Source: Lytechinus pictus
Taxonomy: Eukaryota > Echinodermata > Echinoidea > Temnopleuroida > Toxopneustidae
NCBI RefSeq assembly: GCF_037042905.1
Contig: NC_087251.1
Coordinates: 34,962,501 to 35,026,500, forward strand
Direction of reading: 5' to 3'
DNA: 64,000 nt
Shown here: positions 27,901-38,400 of the stretch, in pieces
Position numbering within the stretch: the first letter of the stretch is position 1
Layout: the number at the start of each line of letters is the position of its first letter
Position numbers and translations under genes: made by a program
Notes under the pieces: generated by a model
What the model saw: only the letters and a program-made list of their open reading frames with translations
The model's database searches: none
Told to the model about the DNA's origin: nothing

Positions 27901-29917
27901 ACTATAAAATGCAAGGAATTTGATGCATATTTCTTTTAATTTTTTTTTTCAAAACTGTTTAGACGACCTCCATCATTTTTAAGCTTGAAGAACCCAACAG
28001 CTTTCTTGCAGATATACATCATTCTTACTCTTATACTTATTTTTGTATATTTTGGTAAGAAATATAAATAAGTGCATACTTACATATGCCACCTGCCTGA
28101 GATATTTCTCAAAGTGGATTCTTGAAATGCGAGGGACATACGGAGAGGAGGGAATTTCACTCTGATCCACGAAGCCTTCACCCCACGTCTTCGTGAAGAA
28201 ATCTGTTTCCCTTTTGACCTTTCTAGGGTCATTTAAGACAGCAGGTAAGTTGACCACAGATGACAGGGGTGTCCATTTTTGCTGAACACTGACCACTGAG
28301 GGAGCTACTGTCATAGAAGGGGCGTCGCTATGAGCTGCAGATTTTAACCTGTTTGCTAAAGCTGGAAGGTGTTATTAAAAATACAATGAGAAAAGTTATT
28401 GATTGTTAGTGTAAATTTGTAAATAACATACATGTACAATGATATATTTTAGCAATGGCGGTAAATAGTAAAAATAAATAATGTAGAAATTAATGCTTTC
28501 ATCTTTTACAAGATTTGTAAAAGTTCTATCAAGCAAAATCAATTAATAGTAATATAATCTTAATGTGAAATAATACATAAATGTTATTGTATTTATATTG
28601 TTAAAAATAAGGCTAGACAAGGTGTGGGCAGACCAGTGGTACTGCTCACCCTATGATGTATAAACCATACTAATGTCGAGGATGGTGTAGATTTCCAAGC
28701 AAGACTGCTATGAAGATACCTAACTAACGAGAAGGATGAAGGACTTGAACTGGAAGCACGACTGCTGGGATCATCAGCATTCTTCCAGAATCTCAAGTAA
28801 AGGTAAATAATGTTTCAAATAATTCAATTGATGAAAATCCCAATTTCCCAACCACATGCATCCCTGCTAATTTTTTTTACAGGTTGAAATAAGTATTCCT
28901 CACTTTTCTTACACAAGGATTTGATCTTTGAAAACCACTCATGACTGACTCAATGAATAATAGTCTGCTGGCATGAATCGCTAGTGGCTTTATAAATAAG
29001 GCAAATGCATGTACACAATATGCAGTACATAGTTTAAAAGGGTAAAGCCACATTGCAGAATACTCTACTACACTCTAAATCAGTAGTAAGAACAAGGAAT
29101 AATTTTCCTGGTTTTGCATCACCATTTGCTCCTCTCTTTTTAAAGACTGCTACACAAAAAATGCCTGGTCAGATTTGTAGTAAAAAAGGACTTCAGATCA
29201 TAGAGGTAGCTGAGAGAGTTTTATGACTTAATTTTGCAAAAATTGTTGTTTTGCAAAATTATTCCCTACAAAGTGATGTGATTTACCTTCATCCATCATA
29301 TGGTCCCTTGCAACATGATATTCATAGTCTACATCACTCACTCCATCCACAGGCAATGTTGGGCAAACACCATGAAGTCCATAACGGCAAACAAATGAAC
29401 CACCCTCCTTGGTACAATGTTTATCCCGTAAATGTTTGAGAAAATCTGTTTGAGTTCTAAATGCAATACTGCATAATGCACATTTCCGCCAAGGTATAAT
29501 CTTTGGATTTTTACTTGTTCTTGCCATCATTGTAGTTCTTTCATTTCCTTGCCTTAAACGTTCATGCGTCTGCTGCTGCTGTGCAGAATATGACGCTTTG
29601 ATTTCATGAAGATTTGATATGGAATGGTCGCTAGATGATCTACTCATTACATCATTAACTGATAATTTGTCATTGATTCTTTCACACACTTGCTCAATTT
29701 CACTATTTGAAGTATTTCTCACGCTTGACCGTAAATTCTGCTCTGTTGTTGACAGGCCCGCTTGTCGTCTGTTTCTCGCGCCGGTAGCCTCCTTTCGCCT
29801 CCCCGGTGCCTCCCCATCGCTGCTGGACGAGTGAGACCCCAGGCCCAGCGAGTAGCCAGTGGAAGTGAATGACGGATGTGATCTGGACGAAGGAATTGAG
29901 CGACGTCCGGAGCTCAT
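7000..29917 (-). CDS. VPS54: VPS54, GARP complex subunit (26 coding exons)
   Basis: Vps54 is the subunit of the GARP tether (with Vps51-53) that captures endosome-derived vesicles at the trans-Golgi network. Exons, 5' to 3': 29917-29287, 28361-28084, 27347-27257, 26707-26676, 25493-25386, 24644-24502, 23166-23067, 22379-22237, 21168-21045, 20547-20440, 20049-19991, 19576-19480, 19284-19085, 18607-18475, 17967-17836, 17374-17325, 16165-16086, 15210-15172, 14707-14641, 13976-13871, 13074-12987, 12330-12209, 10855-10775, 10068-9961, 8705-8611, 7102-7000. All joins keep frame and use GT/AG, giving about 1105 residues against 977 in human. Family-diagnostic stretches include NLPAVLNDPRKVKRETDFFT (exon 2), SHYLDIVEVQIARQIS (exon 6), MATVHQTQPTIQLLLSNSEF (exon 8), DLNRPLDD (exon 9) and GAGALQLVGLKTITTKNL (exon 21). 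Exon 2 starts the conserved region, exons 6-9 form the coiled-coil tether part, and exons 18-26 the conserved C-terminal domain. The extra length is at the N-terminus and is listed separately. The acidic/Ser-rich exon 13 is the least conserved part. Confidence 0.93.
8198..8400. repeat. MITE, family B copy 1
   Basis: It lies in the last VPS54 intron. The left end ACATTTGCTCCTGCGACAAT and the right end ATTGTCGCAGGAGTAAATGT are inverted copies. The interior is AT-rich with repeated CCTAA-type runs. A second copy with the same ends is at 36621-36815 in a P450 intron. Confidence 0.65.
8906..9424. repeat. MITE-like element with inverted ends
   Basis: Left end AGGGTGTGTTTAATAATAG followed by TTTAAATGGCAACATGAA; right end TTCATGTTGCTGTTTAAAT then CACTGAACACACCCT. 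The arms are imperfect, about 60 bases, and enclose about 400 non-coding bases rich in AAATTTAAA and ACG words. It sits in the intron between VPS54 exons 24 and 25. Confidence 0.5.
9524..9665 (+). repeat. SINE/LINE tail-type repeat, family C copy 1
   Basis: It contains ATTGTGTGCGGGCATGCC, GATCCGATGACCGGAGTAAT and the tail AAGCGCTATATAAATG. The same ordered blocks occur in reverse orientation at 61385-61545, with GTGTGCGGGAATGAC, CCGATGACCGGGGTAATA and AGCGCTATATAAAA. No open frame. It is probably the tail part of a short retroposon. Confidence 0.5.
9826..9948. repeat. MITE-like hairpin next to VPS54 exon 24
   Basis: GGGGCCCGTTTCATAAAGG introduces a hairpin: TTTGCCATTATGGCAACTAC pairs with GTAGTTGCCATAATGGCAAA. 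The outer right end appears lost, and the element stops 13 bases before VPS54 exon 24, in its downstream intron. Confidence 0.5.
10975..11433. repeat. Foldback element (about 459 bp)
   Basis: The ends are inverted: CAAAGATACTACAAGGGGAA at the left and TTCCCCTTGTAGTATCTTTG at the right. Inside them ACAGCGTTGAGTAAGTAA matches TTACTTACTCAACGCTGT, and AAAACATATGGGGG matches CTCATATGTTTTGT. The arms total about 200 bases each. No protein is recognisable. It lies between VPS54 exons 22 and 23. Confidence 0.6.
11489..11770. repeat. MITE with TIRs ending ATAGCC
   Basis: Left ATAGCCTTAAAAACAGACAT followed by ACTGAA; right TTCAGT then ATGTCTGTTTTTAAGGCTAT. A further ATGCACTC/GAGTGCAT match lies just inside. 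Non-coding interior; same VPS54 intron as the preceding foldback. Confidence 0.6.
13323..13592 (-). mobile_element. tRNA-derived SINE, second copy
   Basis: Read on the minus strand, a tRNA-like head (TGGTTGGATGGTCTAACTC, then GTGGGGTTTGAATCCC) is followed by TGTTTTCCTTCAGCAA, GGTGAGGTGAATGGGTACC and a tail ending GTGCTATACAAATACTATC. It shares its block order with the plus-strand copy at 4713-4990. It lies in the VPS54 intron between exons 20 and 21, in the same orientation as VPS54. Confidence 0.55.
13750..13855. repeat. Dispersed repeat, family D copy 1
   Basis: Contains ATGAAACACTTTGTCAATG, AATCAGATGCAAGGATTTCA and TAGCTTATAACAGTTGTCAG. These match 18650-18765 in the same order and orientation. 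It ends 15 bases before VPS54 exon 20 (in the intron downstream of it). Confidence 0.5.
14366..14541. repeat. MITE with GGGGTGTTTCATAAAGC ends
   Basis: Left GGGGTGTTTCATAAAGCTGT; right ACAGCTTTATGGAACACCC. The inner arms AGAACGACTGGTGAACC and GGTCACCAGTAGTTCTT also pair, so about 75 bases per arm can fold back. Non-coding. A partial relative (GGTGTTCCATAAAGCTGTTT) is at about 6757. Confidence 0.55.
15264..15458. repeat. MITE-like inverted repeat
   Basis: Left GGGCAATTCCGTAAAATAAT followed by GTACGTCCGACCCCCC; right GGGGTCTGACGTATTATGGA then ATTGCTC. The inverted ends enclose about 120 non-coding bases directly upstream of VPS54 exon 18. Confidence 0.45.
16376..16642. repeat. MITE, family A copy 2
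   Basis: GGGCCCCGTCTTACAAAGAG at the left and CTCTTTGTAAGACGAGGCCC at the right are inverted. Inner GATCGTATCAATCCCAACTA matches the 2363-2635 copy. It lies in the VPS54 intron between exons 16 and 17. Confidence 0.6.
16755..17090. repeat. MITE-like element with GGCCACTGCACACACC end
   Basis: The left end GGCCACTGCACACACCTTAC is followed by several CGACTGG/GTCGCAGAC words; the right end carries the complementary TCGCAGACAACAGGGCAGTC and GTGTGCGGTGTCGAGGC. It is GC-richer than its surroundings. Two short open frames inside are not recognisable proteins. Confidence 0.45.
18650..18765. repeat. Dispersed repeat, family D copy 2
   Basis: TCTATGAAACACTTTGTCATTG, AATCAGATGCAAGGATTTCA and TAGCTTATAACAGTTGTCAG match 13750-13855. 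It starts about 40 bases upstream of VPS54 exon 14. Confidence 0.5.
23690..24065 (+). repeat. Probable LINE 3' untranslated tail
   Basis: A T-rich stretch ends in AATTGAATAAAGTTGAAC followed by further TGAAC units (TGAAC tandem, 24040-24064). Short tandem ends like this are typical of CR1/L2-type LINE 3' termini. No reverse-transcriptase coding sequence was recognised upstream, so the assignment is tentative. Confidence 0.35.
24201..24300 (+). repeat. tRNA-like SINE head
   Basis: CACATGGTGTAGGGGTTGAAG (A-box-like) and TGTGAGTTTGAATCCCGG (B-box-like) lie at tRNA spacing. The anticodon-loop position would read TCA and stem pairing is imperfect, so it is not a convincing functional tRNA. It lies antisense in the VPS54 intron between exons 6 and 7. 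Confidence 0.45.
25549..25860 (-). pseudogene. LINE reverse-transcriptase C-terminal remnant
   Basis: The minus strand encodes VTLGDRAFACVASKLWNSLP followed by LKVRKAPSVKTLN. This is the GDRAF..A..LWNSLP..(V/L)R..SV..(F/L)K signature at the end of CR1/L2-like non-LTR retrotransposon proteins. Upstream domains are absent, so it is a 5'-truncated copy. It ends next to an ATAATAATA microsatellite, as expected for a LINE tail. It lies in VPS54 intron 4, just upstream of exon 5, in the sense orientation. Confidence 0.6.
29287..29917 (-). CDS. VPS54: VPS54 first coding exon with zinc-finger pair
   Basis: The ATG at 29917-29915 opens 210 codons plus one base; the donor is GATGAAG|GTAAAT. The orphan G joins CT at the exon-2 acceptor (TTCCAG|CTTTAGC) to make an Ala codon, which keeps frame into the VPS54-specific exon. 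Residues 1-140 are Ser/Arg-rich and low in complexity. Residues 146-167 form a classical C2H2 finger (C146-x2-C149-x12-H162-x4-H167). A second cysteine/histidine set, C177-x7-C185-x15-H201-x4-H206, follows directly. The 5' end of the exon is GC- and CpG-rich. The human protein, as I know it, lacks such fingers. The link to VPS54 rests on phase and proximity, so a transcript is needed to prove it. Confidence 0.7.
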
Positions 29918-32363
29918 TTTCGTGTAGAATACTCCAGATACTATATGAAAAAATGATGGCTAACTATTCTGATCCATGAAACAAGGTGGAATATTGTTTC
30001 CTGCAAACTAAAATCATTTTTCACAGGCGTATCTCTGGCATAGAAAACGTCGTACCTGTCCACGTAACAGCTGTCTATGACAATTTATACACAAATAGAT
30101 CGTAACGATATATCAAATTGGCAAAACATGTTTGATGTGAGTTATACTATTTCATGTATTTATTTTTTATTAATTATAAATTTTAGAATTAAATGTTATG
30201 TAAATAAATATATATAATAAAATACTATAAATTGATTAAACAAAAATTGTATACGCTTTATTTTGTTTGAAATTGTCGATTTTATTGCCAATCAGTAAAA
30301 TGTGAATTATCAATTTGATTGTACTCTACCTTCAAAGCAAAAATCATATATCACACCATAGAGATATATACTAATAACGTATACATCTCACACATAATGA
30401 TCTTTAAGGTACGATCTTTAAGCCTATGCTAGTGCCTCATTGACGGACAGTCTTAATTTTAGTATTTTGTTTTTTCATGGCAAACTGTTCCCATGCAGTC
30501 AACCACTTTTTTAAGTTTCTATTGACAGCCGATCTGGGGTTTCAGATAAAAATTTGAGCATTCTTCATCCATATATGATGCAATTTTTTTTCCACAAAAA
30601 CCTGGCATTTGTATTTAATAATAATAGTTTGGTCTGTTAAAAAATCTGTACCATTCATATCTTATATAAAAATTGCCCCCAAAATAGAAAAATAAATGTT
30701 CTTTGTGATCTATTTATCTACTAATGTATTTAATTATTCATTATCTAGAATTTCAGTCATTTATTCATCTATTGATTATTTAATTAATTACTCAAAAACT
30801 CAAATACACACACACATTTAATTAATTAAGCAATATCATCAATCTATTTATTTATCATTTAAGCTTCATTCAACTAGTTTCGTTTCCGATTTACAGATTA
30901 TGAAGAGACAACATAATAAAATAAATTGAATAAGGAAAGAACAAAGGACGTTGTTGTTTGTTTGTTGTTGTTTTAGTTGAATGTGAGTGCGCTCCTCAAC
31001 CTGTAGTAGGTTCTACAGGTTTCTTAGAATTAATTGATGTCTTCGTCAAATAGCACATTCCATATTGACAGAGTAAATAACCCGCGTGATAAATTGTTCG
31101 TGGAAGAGGCAAGCTAACCAAAACGGTTAGTTGCATATACATAAAACACAATAATTCACGTATATAATCTGGGTTAATTTAATTGCTTAATGTACATGTT
31201 ATTCAATTTCATTTTTTTTTCAACAGAGTGCGTCTCTTTTTTAAAAAATATTTTGAACAAATAAATATAATGTTTGATAGTTTCGAAAACTTGATATACC
31301 TCACAGAAGCCTGACAAATACTGTTTGTTTTGAAATATAATAGTTTAATCGAATAAACGGGGGGGGGGGGGTAACACTGAATAACGTATTCTTAGGCCTA
31401 TATCTGTCTGAGAATTTTAGAAAGATATATATAAAAAAAATTACAGATATATATTAAAAAAACAAAACATGGATGGATACATACTCAATGTTCTTTGACG
31501 TGCACAAGTGTGAAACTCTATTCAGAGGAAAATTGGATGGAGGAAAAAAAACCTCTACATCAAATTGCTCTTATGACTTAACTTTTATTGAATGGTTACA
31601 CCGTTAGAGAAAATAAACGCAGATAAAAAAAATGTTTATCTCGAAATTAAAAAAAAAATGTCATAAGGAATATCAAACTTATATTGATATAGAGATATAG
31701 TTCTCTATCATATTATGCTAGAATGATTATGAAACACGGTCATAACAGCCGGGCATAAGAGGAGTAATGCATAAATTTCCATCCATGTAGGCCTATTAAA
31801 ATTTCGGAGGTGTGATTATACGGAAAACATCTTAAGAAATAATCGCAAAATCGAAATATTCTTTTCACTCATTTTCATTCAAGTAGAAATTTATTCTCTT
31901 CCATTTTCATGAAATATATATTTTTTTCAATATAAGTTATACAAAATAATTTGTCATAGAATAAAAATACATAAGAGATTTTTTAATAACAGAAGATGTC
32001 GTAATTCCCTAATAGCAAAAACTGTAACACGCCTCTAACAAAAGTACAATACAAATATGCAAGAAGGGCCAGGAAAGGGCTGAGAGAAGAAATACAAGTT
32101 AAGTGAATTGCCTGTTACAGCAAACGAAATGCCTGTGAAGGACGGCGGAAGAATTCGCAATGCAAATTTAAACTGCTAGAACTAGAAACACAAGCCACAA
32201 TCTAAATTCATAACTGTCATATACTCATTAATTTTAAACCACTCATTTTTTTGTTCGGCTCAACTACCTTTCGATGTTCAAAGTCCATTTTACCAAATAT
32301 GAAATTGTTCATACTCATTCACGCTTGTTGAACTTTCATACTCCATAATCTGATTAAAGCAAG

Positions 32364-32675
32364 TTTTCGCACAGCCACGCCGAACGAATTCGAGAACATA
32401 GTAAGCGGTAAGTGTACTGAAAATGCCGGTCAAATGACAATTAACAGCTGGGAGGTATTTGTCGAAAATTAGTGAAGCGGAACAGCAGATTCGTCCTAAG
32501 TTCCGGAGCTGACGAATATTGCACTATATATGTCGTTTGTCCAGAGTCCAGAACAAAACTGCTGTTTTGATTCTCCAGCATCTTTAGACAGTTGCTAAGT
32601 ACCCGGAGGGCATTTGACAATATAGGCCCATATTATTTTCTATTTTCTTGAAAGCGTTGTGCGTAGCGGTGAGAT
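32364..32675 (+). repeat. MITE, family E copy 1, upstream of P450 A
   Basis: Left end TTTTCGCACAGCCACGCCGAA; right end TTCTTGAAAGCGTTGTGCGT, an imperfect inverted match. The internal blocks TTTGTCGAAAATTAGTGAAG, CGGAACAGCAGATT and GTTTGTCCAGAGTCCAG are shared with the inverted copy at 36988-37320. The element ends 174 bases before the P450 A start codon, so it forms part of the promoter-proximal DNA. Confidence 0.6.
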
Positions 32676-32841
32676 TGAGAGGCTAGAGACACGCATATAG
32701 TCAGACCTATCATGCATCTAAACTCAACACTGTGCTCTAGTTCAGGTTGAATTTTGATTTGGATGCCCAATATCTCAAGTCGGTGAAGCTACCTGAATTG
32801 CATTCTGATTTCTCTCTCTCTCTCTTAATTCAGTATCACGT

Positions 32842-32847
32842 ATGTGA
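32842..32847 (+). promoter_or_regulatory. Minimal start-stop upstream ORF (ATG TGA)
   Basis: The sequence reads ATGTGACGATGACC: an ATG followed at once by TGA, then two bases, then the chosen P450 A start. It matters only if transcription begins further upstream in the same exon, which cannot be seen here. Confidence 0.4.
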
Positions 32848-32849
32848 CG

Positions 32850-35389
32850 ATGACCCTTTTCTCTGTTAGGGGATACACGGTTTCGTGGCCCTTAGTTGGT
32901 AGCCTGATCGCTATCCTTATTGGGTAAGTATGAGTTTGTAATATTATTGGTAGAATCATGTATGGACCAGTAGGCTTACGTATAGAAGGTTATTAACCAG
33001 ATAAATTCATTATTTTCTTCTTTGTGAATACCATGCTGTACCTAGAAACGAATGATCCAGCAGGATGCATGCAGCAGTAATGTATGTAGGGTGGGGGGGG
33101 GGGCACTTGTCAATTGTACCACTTTAGGGTGCTAAAAATGAGTAGGGAGCTAGGGTGGGGGTATAGTAGGAGATACTTCAACCGGAGAAGACGCAAGGGT
33201 AAAATTGAAAGAGGGCAATTTCACTACTTGCATGCCCACTGCGAGATCTGTTGGACTGAAAGGCAGCACTGTAGCTTGTCCTTGGAACATAATTTTCAAC
33301 TTGCAATGTTGTCAATAGGTCTGTTCTTCTATGATATTAACAAGTAAATTTTAAAGTTATAATCATCGTTGTTGCCTCATAGACATAACGATTACGACCA
33401 CAATAACATTTATTGAAATCATATAATTAGGGTAGCTAGCCTATATATCAAAATGATCATTAAAATGATAATGTGTCAAAGACTGCGTTGTTGCGTCAGT
33501 TAATCAATTGAATCAACTCACTCAGACATAATACAGTATATCTACGATTTCTTTCGTATGAAAAGTCATTTAGGGCTTACATATTCTGTCTCCTCTTGCT
33601 AGGATATGATTCTTCATCATCTAATTCAATGTGTACATTTGTTTTCCTTCAGACGTGAGATATGGAGACTGACCTACTTCAAACGACGTGGGATCAAAAG
33701 TCCTTCTGCAAATCCTTTGTTCGGCAACGCTCTTCAAATCATGCAGGTATATAGACATATTTAGAAAAAAATATATAGCACACACGTCATTATGCACATT
33801 GTAAAAAAATGATTACTATATATTTGGGATTTTGTGGTTGTTCATATAACAGACACCAATGACAGATGTTTTTTTACATTCTCTTTTATTTATTTTTTGA
33901 CATTTTTAACCTTTCACCTCATTTATGTGACAAATAGTTATTTTTATAAATAATGAACATAATGCGCCAGAAATGATATTTATCTCGTTGTTTTTTTCTT
34001 TCGATTTTGTTTAGAGTGTTCCTGGATTCTTTTTGAAATGTCAAGAGAAATTCGGCACAGTATTTGGGTGTGTATATCAGTCTATAGATGTTGAGTGTAT
34101 GCACACACTATAGGTCATAGTTCAAGATGAAAAAAGTATGTAGTCAAAATGCAAATTGAAAAAAAGTAAAGATGTCTTACTGTTTTTTTTTGTCTGTTTC
34201 TTTATGTGTTTGTATTTCGCTCCTTTTAGCAGTATTTCAGTCTGAACTTAACTCTTCACATGCTGAATTGATTTTGGGGGTTAATAATGACAACTGTTTC
34301 AATGCTATTTTATTTGAATGAAGACTTCTGCATTGTATCACTGATACTTATGATTATTATATAGATGTTATCCAAGAACTATTGTAATTTATAAGCTTTT
34401 CTAATATGTATGTCAATGAGAAAACTAATTATTACCATTGTTCAATTTATTTGTACGAATGTGCAAAATTGCAACATCAGCGCGCAAAGAGTTAATAATA
34501 ATGATTATGCAAAATGCAATAAAGTATCCAGGGATTCTAAAAGTGGAAAGGGGAGAAAATTTTTGAAAATCTGAAAAAAGGGTCTTGACTTGCACGGCTG
34601 TTTCCACGAAAAAAAACTTTTCAAGGCTTACAAGGGGGGGGGGGGGGCACAGGATAGTTTCCACCCCACCTGGGTCCGGCACTGAACATATCAAATATTG
34701 TAGGCATGATAAATTAAAGACTGATGCAGATAGATTTTAGCTGTTCGAAATAAGGAAGGATAAAGCATAATGTTCTGGAAATAAGAGTGAAATAAGAAGG
34801 GGTATATGAGGAAAGCTGTATTTAGAAGGAGGTTCACTTTGTCAACAATTCAATTCTCGTTTGCATTAAATGGGGGGGGGGGGGTCTTCACTCCCAAAAC
34901 GGGTACAATTAATTAAAAAAATAAAACTATTTATATCATGGGCGTCAGCGCAGAGGAGTATCCTTTCTTTGTTCGTGGGAATCCTCTGAGCTGACGCCCA
35001 TGAATTGTTATAAAGGAAAGGGAGGAGGGTCGCAAACCACCGAGCCCCGTGTTTTACGGCATTATTTCATTTTTTAAGCACTCTGTAATTAATAATCTGT
35101 TTTTCTTTGTTTCACAATATTTCCCATATATAGGGTCTTCATGTTCCGTTCACCTTGTTATGTTATATCTGATCCCGATATGATCCGAGATATCACCGTT
35201 CGAGGCTTTCCAAATTTCGTAAATCACCAGGTATTCTCATAGATTGGATTGAAATTATTACTTTTACTTTTCACCATCATAATATTCACTTTTATTTTCA
35301 TTCTTTATCGATTATTATTATAATTATTAATATTATTAGTAATCATTAAAAGTAGTAGTAATATTATTAACGCTGTTATCATTGTCTTT

Positions 35390-35443
<54 letters not shown>

Positions 35444-38400
35444 ATATATATTTTTTTTTTTGGGGGGGGGGGGAGCTTAAAATACTCCCCCTGACTCCTT
35501 CTACTATTATGTTTGACGAATCAAAAATTCAACATGCAGTTTGAGCTTAATATAAGGCAGGCAGTTTTGGCAAAATTCATACTCAAGGTTAATGTTCTCA
35601 ACTGTCTCTTGTTTCAGAGTATCACGCTAAAGAACAGGCCACTGGATAAAGCTCTCAGCAATTTAAGAGATCAGCATTGGAAAGACGTGAGAAACGTCAT
35701 CACGCCAACATTCAGTGGACATAAAATGAAATTGGTAAACGGTTTATTGCAAATTTTCATCTTTATATTAAGCTACCACAATGGGAATATGTTAAGAAAT
35801 AATACTTGATTTTTTTATTATTCATTTTTTTATTTGAAATTCTTTAAAATATTGTAGGCAAGTAAAATTCCCGTTGATAAACTTGATAAATCATTCCTTC
35901 CAAGGCTATTTTATACTAGGGATATGTTTTTCAGTATTGCTTCAAAAGATATTGTATATCAGTTGTATATAGTTAGACTTGTGCATATAATCACTTTGTG
36001 ACTTAACTTGAACAATGAATAATACCTCACACGAAAAAAAAAGAAGGCGAAGATAAATACAGTCAAACCTGTGTTAGTGGCCACCTGTCTATAGTGGTCA
36101 CCTGTCTATAGTGACCACTAAAACTAATTCCCATGAAGGAAGAACCTGTCTATAGCAGCCACCTCTCTGTAAAGGCCACATTTTGTGTTTCCTTTGGGTG
36201 GTCACTATAGACAGGTTTCACCGTATCACCAAAGAACTTTTCACATCTGAAACGATTTAAATTTACGTGTTTCTAAAATAAAATAAATGACACCCTAATG
36301 TAAAATCATATGGTAATATTTGAAAATTCATCTCAATTAAATGGAATAAACAATAAGTTTGAGAAATGCTCCAATTGATGTTTAATGTTGGGAGATTATA
36401 ATTAATTTCATTGTGAATTTTTACCCTTAGATGTCTCCATTGATCAACGAATGTGTCGACGATCTTGTGCAGAATTTTCGTGAGGTACAAAATAGAGATG
36501 GCGAAGTCAACATTTGCAAGTAGGTTAAAAATGCTTGTAAAAATAGCTTTATGTATTTTTATTCTAGCGATTAATTAAAAAGAAGGCCTCCAGAACTAAG
36601 TATATCAGAATGGTGGCACGACATTTGCTCCGACGACAATTGCGCCAGGCTTTATTTCGTCTAAGATATAATATAGAGTTAGGGTTGCAATAGGGTTTTA
36701 TGTATGGTCCAGGGTTTGGTTTAGGACAGGGTATAGTGTTAAATTTAGGGTTGAAGTTGGTAATTCCATTAATGTGTGGAATTTAAAGCGGAGCAATTGC
36801 CGCCGGAGCAAATGTCATGGAACCATGAGGATAACCACTCCTTCTCCGGGCCTGGATGGGAAGAGTTGCTCTTGCATCGGACATTGGCCCGTGTCTCAAT
36901 TCCTTGTAGAACTGTAGAATGATTTTTATAGAGCAGTGTTAAAGACTCTTTGCTAGCAGTTATTGTTAGCATAACATTACCATTTTTCTCGCACCGGGAC
37001 GCAGAACGCTTTCAAGAACACAGAAAATGTATTGTTAAGTGCCCTTCATGACAATGAGTACCCAGAAAGTCTTTGTCGAAAATTGGTGAATCAAAACAGC
37101 AGTATCCTCCTGAACTCTGGACAGACAAACTTATTTGCAATTTTTCGTCATCTCCGAAACCATGGACCTAGTAGGTCCATATGCCGAAACTATAAGGACA
37201 ATCTGCTGTTCCGGTTCGCTAAGTTTCGACAAAGACCCCAGCTGTTCATTGTGATTTGACTTGTATTTTCATTTCAGTTGTTGTGTTCTTCAATTCATTC
37301 TGCGTGGCGGTGCGAAAACTCGCCATTAAGACATATAGAAAATTACAGTAATTCTGAGAATAATTAAATGATATAAATAAATTTGAAAATAAGTTGTATT
37401 GCCTTATCATCCACCCATATAATTATGTTTACAGTACTTTCTCTCTCTCTCTCTTCTATGATTATTATGATTATATTATGGTCTCGGGAGCCCAGCCTTA
37501 GAAAGGCCATTGGCCTATGCTGGCTCCCTCATATTCTCATTTATTCTCTTGTTAAATGTATTTCTATTTTTGTATCTTTATTTGTATATAGTGTATTCTT
37601 TGATTTGTATGTTGTATGTTTTTTAATGAGAATTTGGAATAAATAAATGAAATGAAAATGAAAACAATATCTTTGCTTATGTTCCAGACTTTATGAAGCC
37701 TTCACCATGGATACCATTGCTCGATGTGCCTTTGGTATTCAGGTACATTCCCAGAAGAACCCAGATGATCCGTTCGTAACCAATGCCAAGGCCATCATGA
37801 ACGCTAATCCAATGCAAATTAAACTTATACTTGCTGGTTAGTCCAGTTTTAGTTGAACTCGCATCTTCCATTAAAGTTTTGATTGCCCGAATCGCGGATT
37901 TAAATTGCAATATAAAGTAACTTTAATTTTGAAAAAAAAGGTTGAAATTTTACCAATCGATTGTTTTTTTTCCACTCATTTCACAATGATATCTAGTTTG
38001 TATAATTATTGGATAATACTTGTTTCCTTTCAACTTATGATGGCAGTATCCACTGTCATCATGAAGTCATTTGTCCCCACTGAAGTATTCATTTAAATCA
38101 AATATGTTTATATATTAACAAAATAACACTATACGATTACGAACATAAATCATATATCATTTACACAACACTAATTCTGATTTGATTACTATTAATAATA
38201 TCTGTCGTAGACTTTTATCCAAAGCTCATTTACCACGATATCATGATGGAAACATAAATAATTTCAACAATTTAAGTTAATTGATGTAGACGAAAAAAAA
38301 AATGGACCGATGATTGAGCCATGAGGGACTCCAATATATACATCTACATTATCAAATTGAACACTGGCAACCACAAAATGATATTGTGACAATCTAGAGA

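Larger units (their letters stand above)
29918..32849. other. Divergent intergenic region between VPS54 and P450 A
   Basis: About 2.9 kb separates the two start codons, which point away from each other, so both promoters should lie here. No conserved reading frame was seen. The content is AT-rich, with a 13-base G-run at 31359-31371, a foldback MITE at 32364-32675 and a CT microsatellite at about 32812-32825. No convincing TATA box or initiator could be assigned. Confidence 0.5.

Noticed and set aside
28593-28796. Ser-rich open frame on the minus strand with an AG before it and a GT-like site after it, between VPS54 exons 1 and 2
   Set aside because: Entering it from exon 1 in the required phase meets a TAG after about 22 codons, while direct joining of exon 1 to exon 2 keeps frame.
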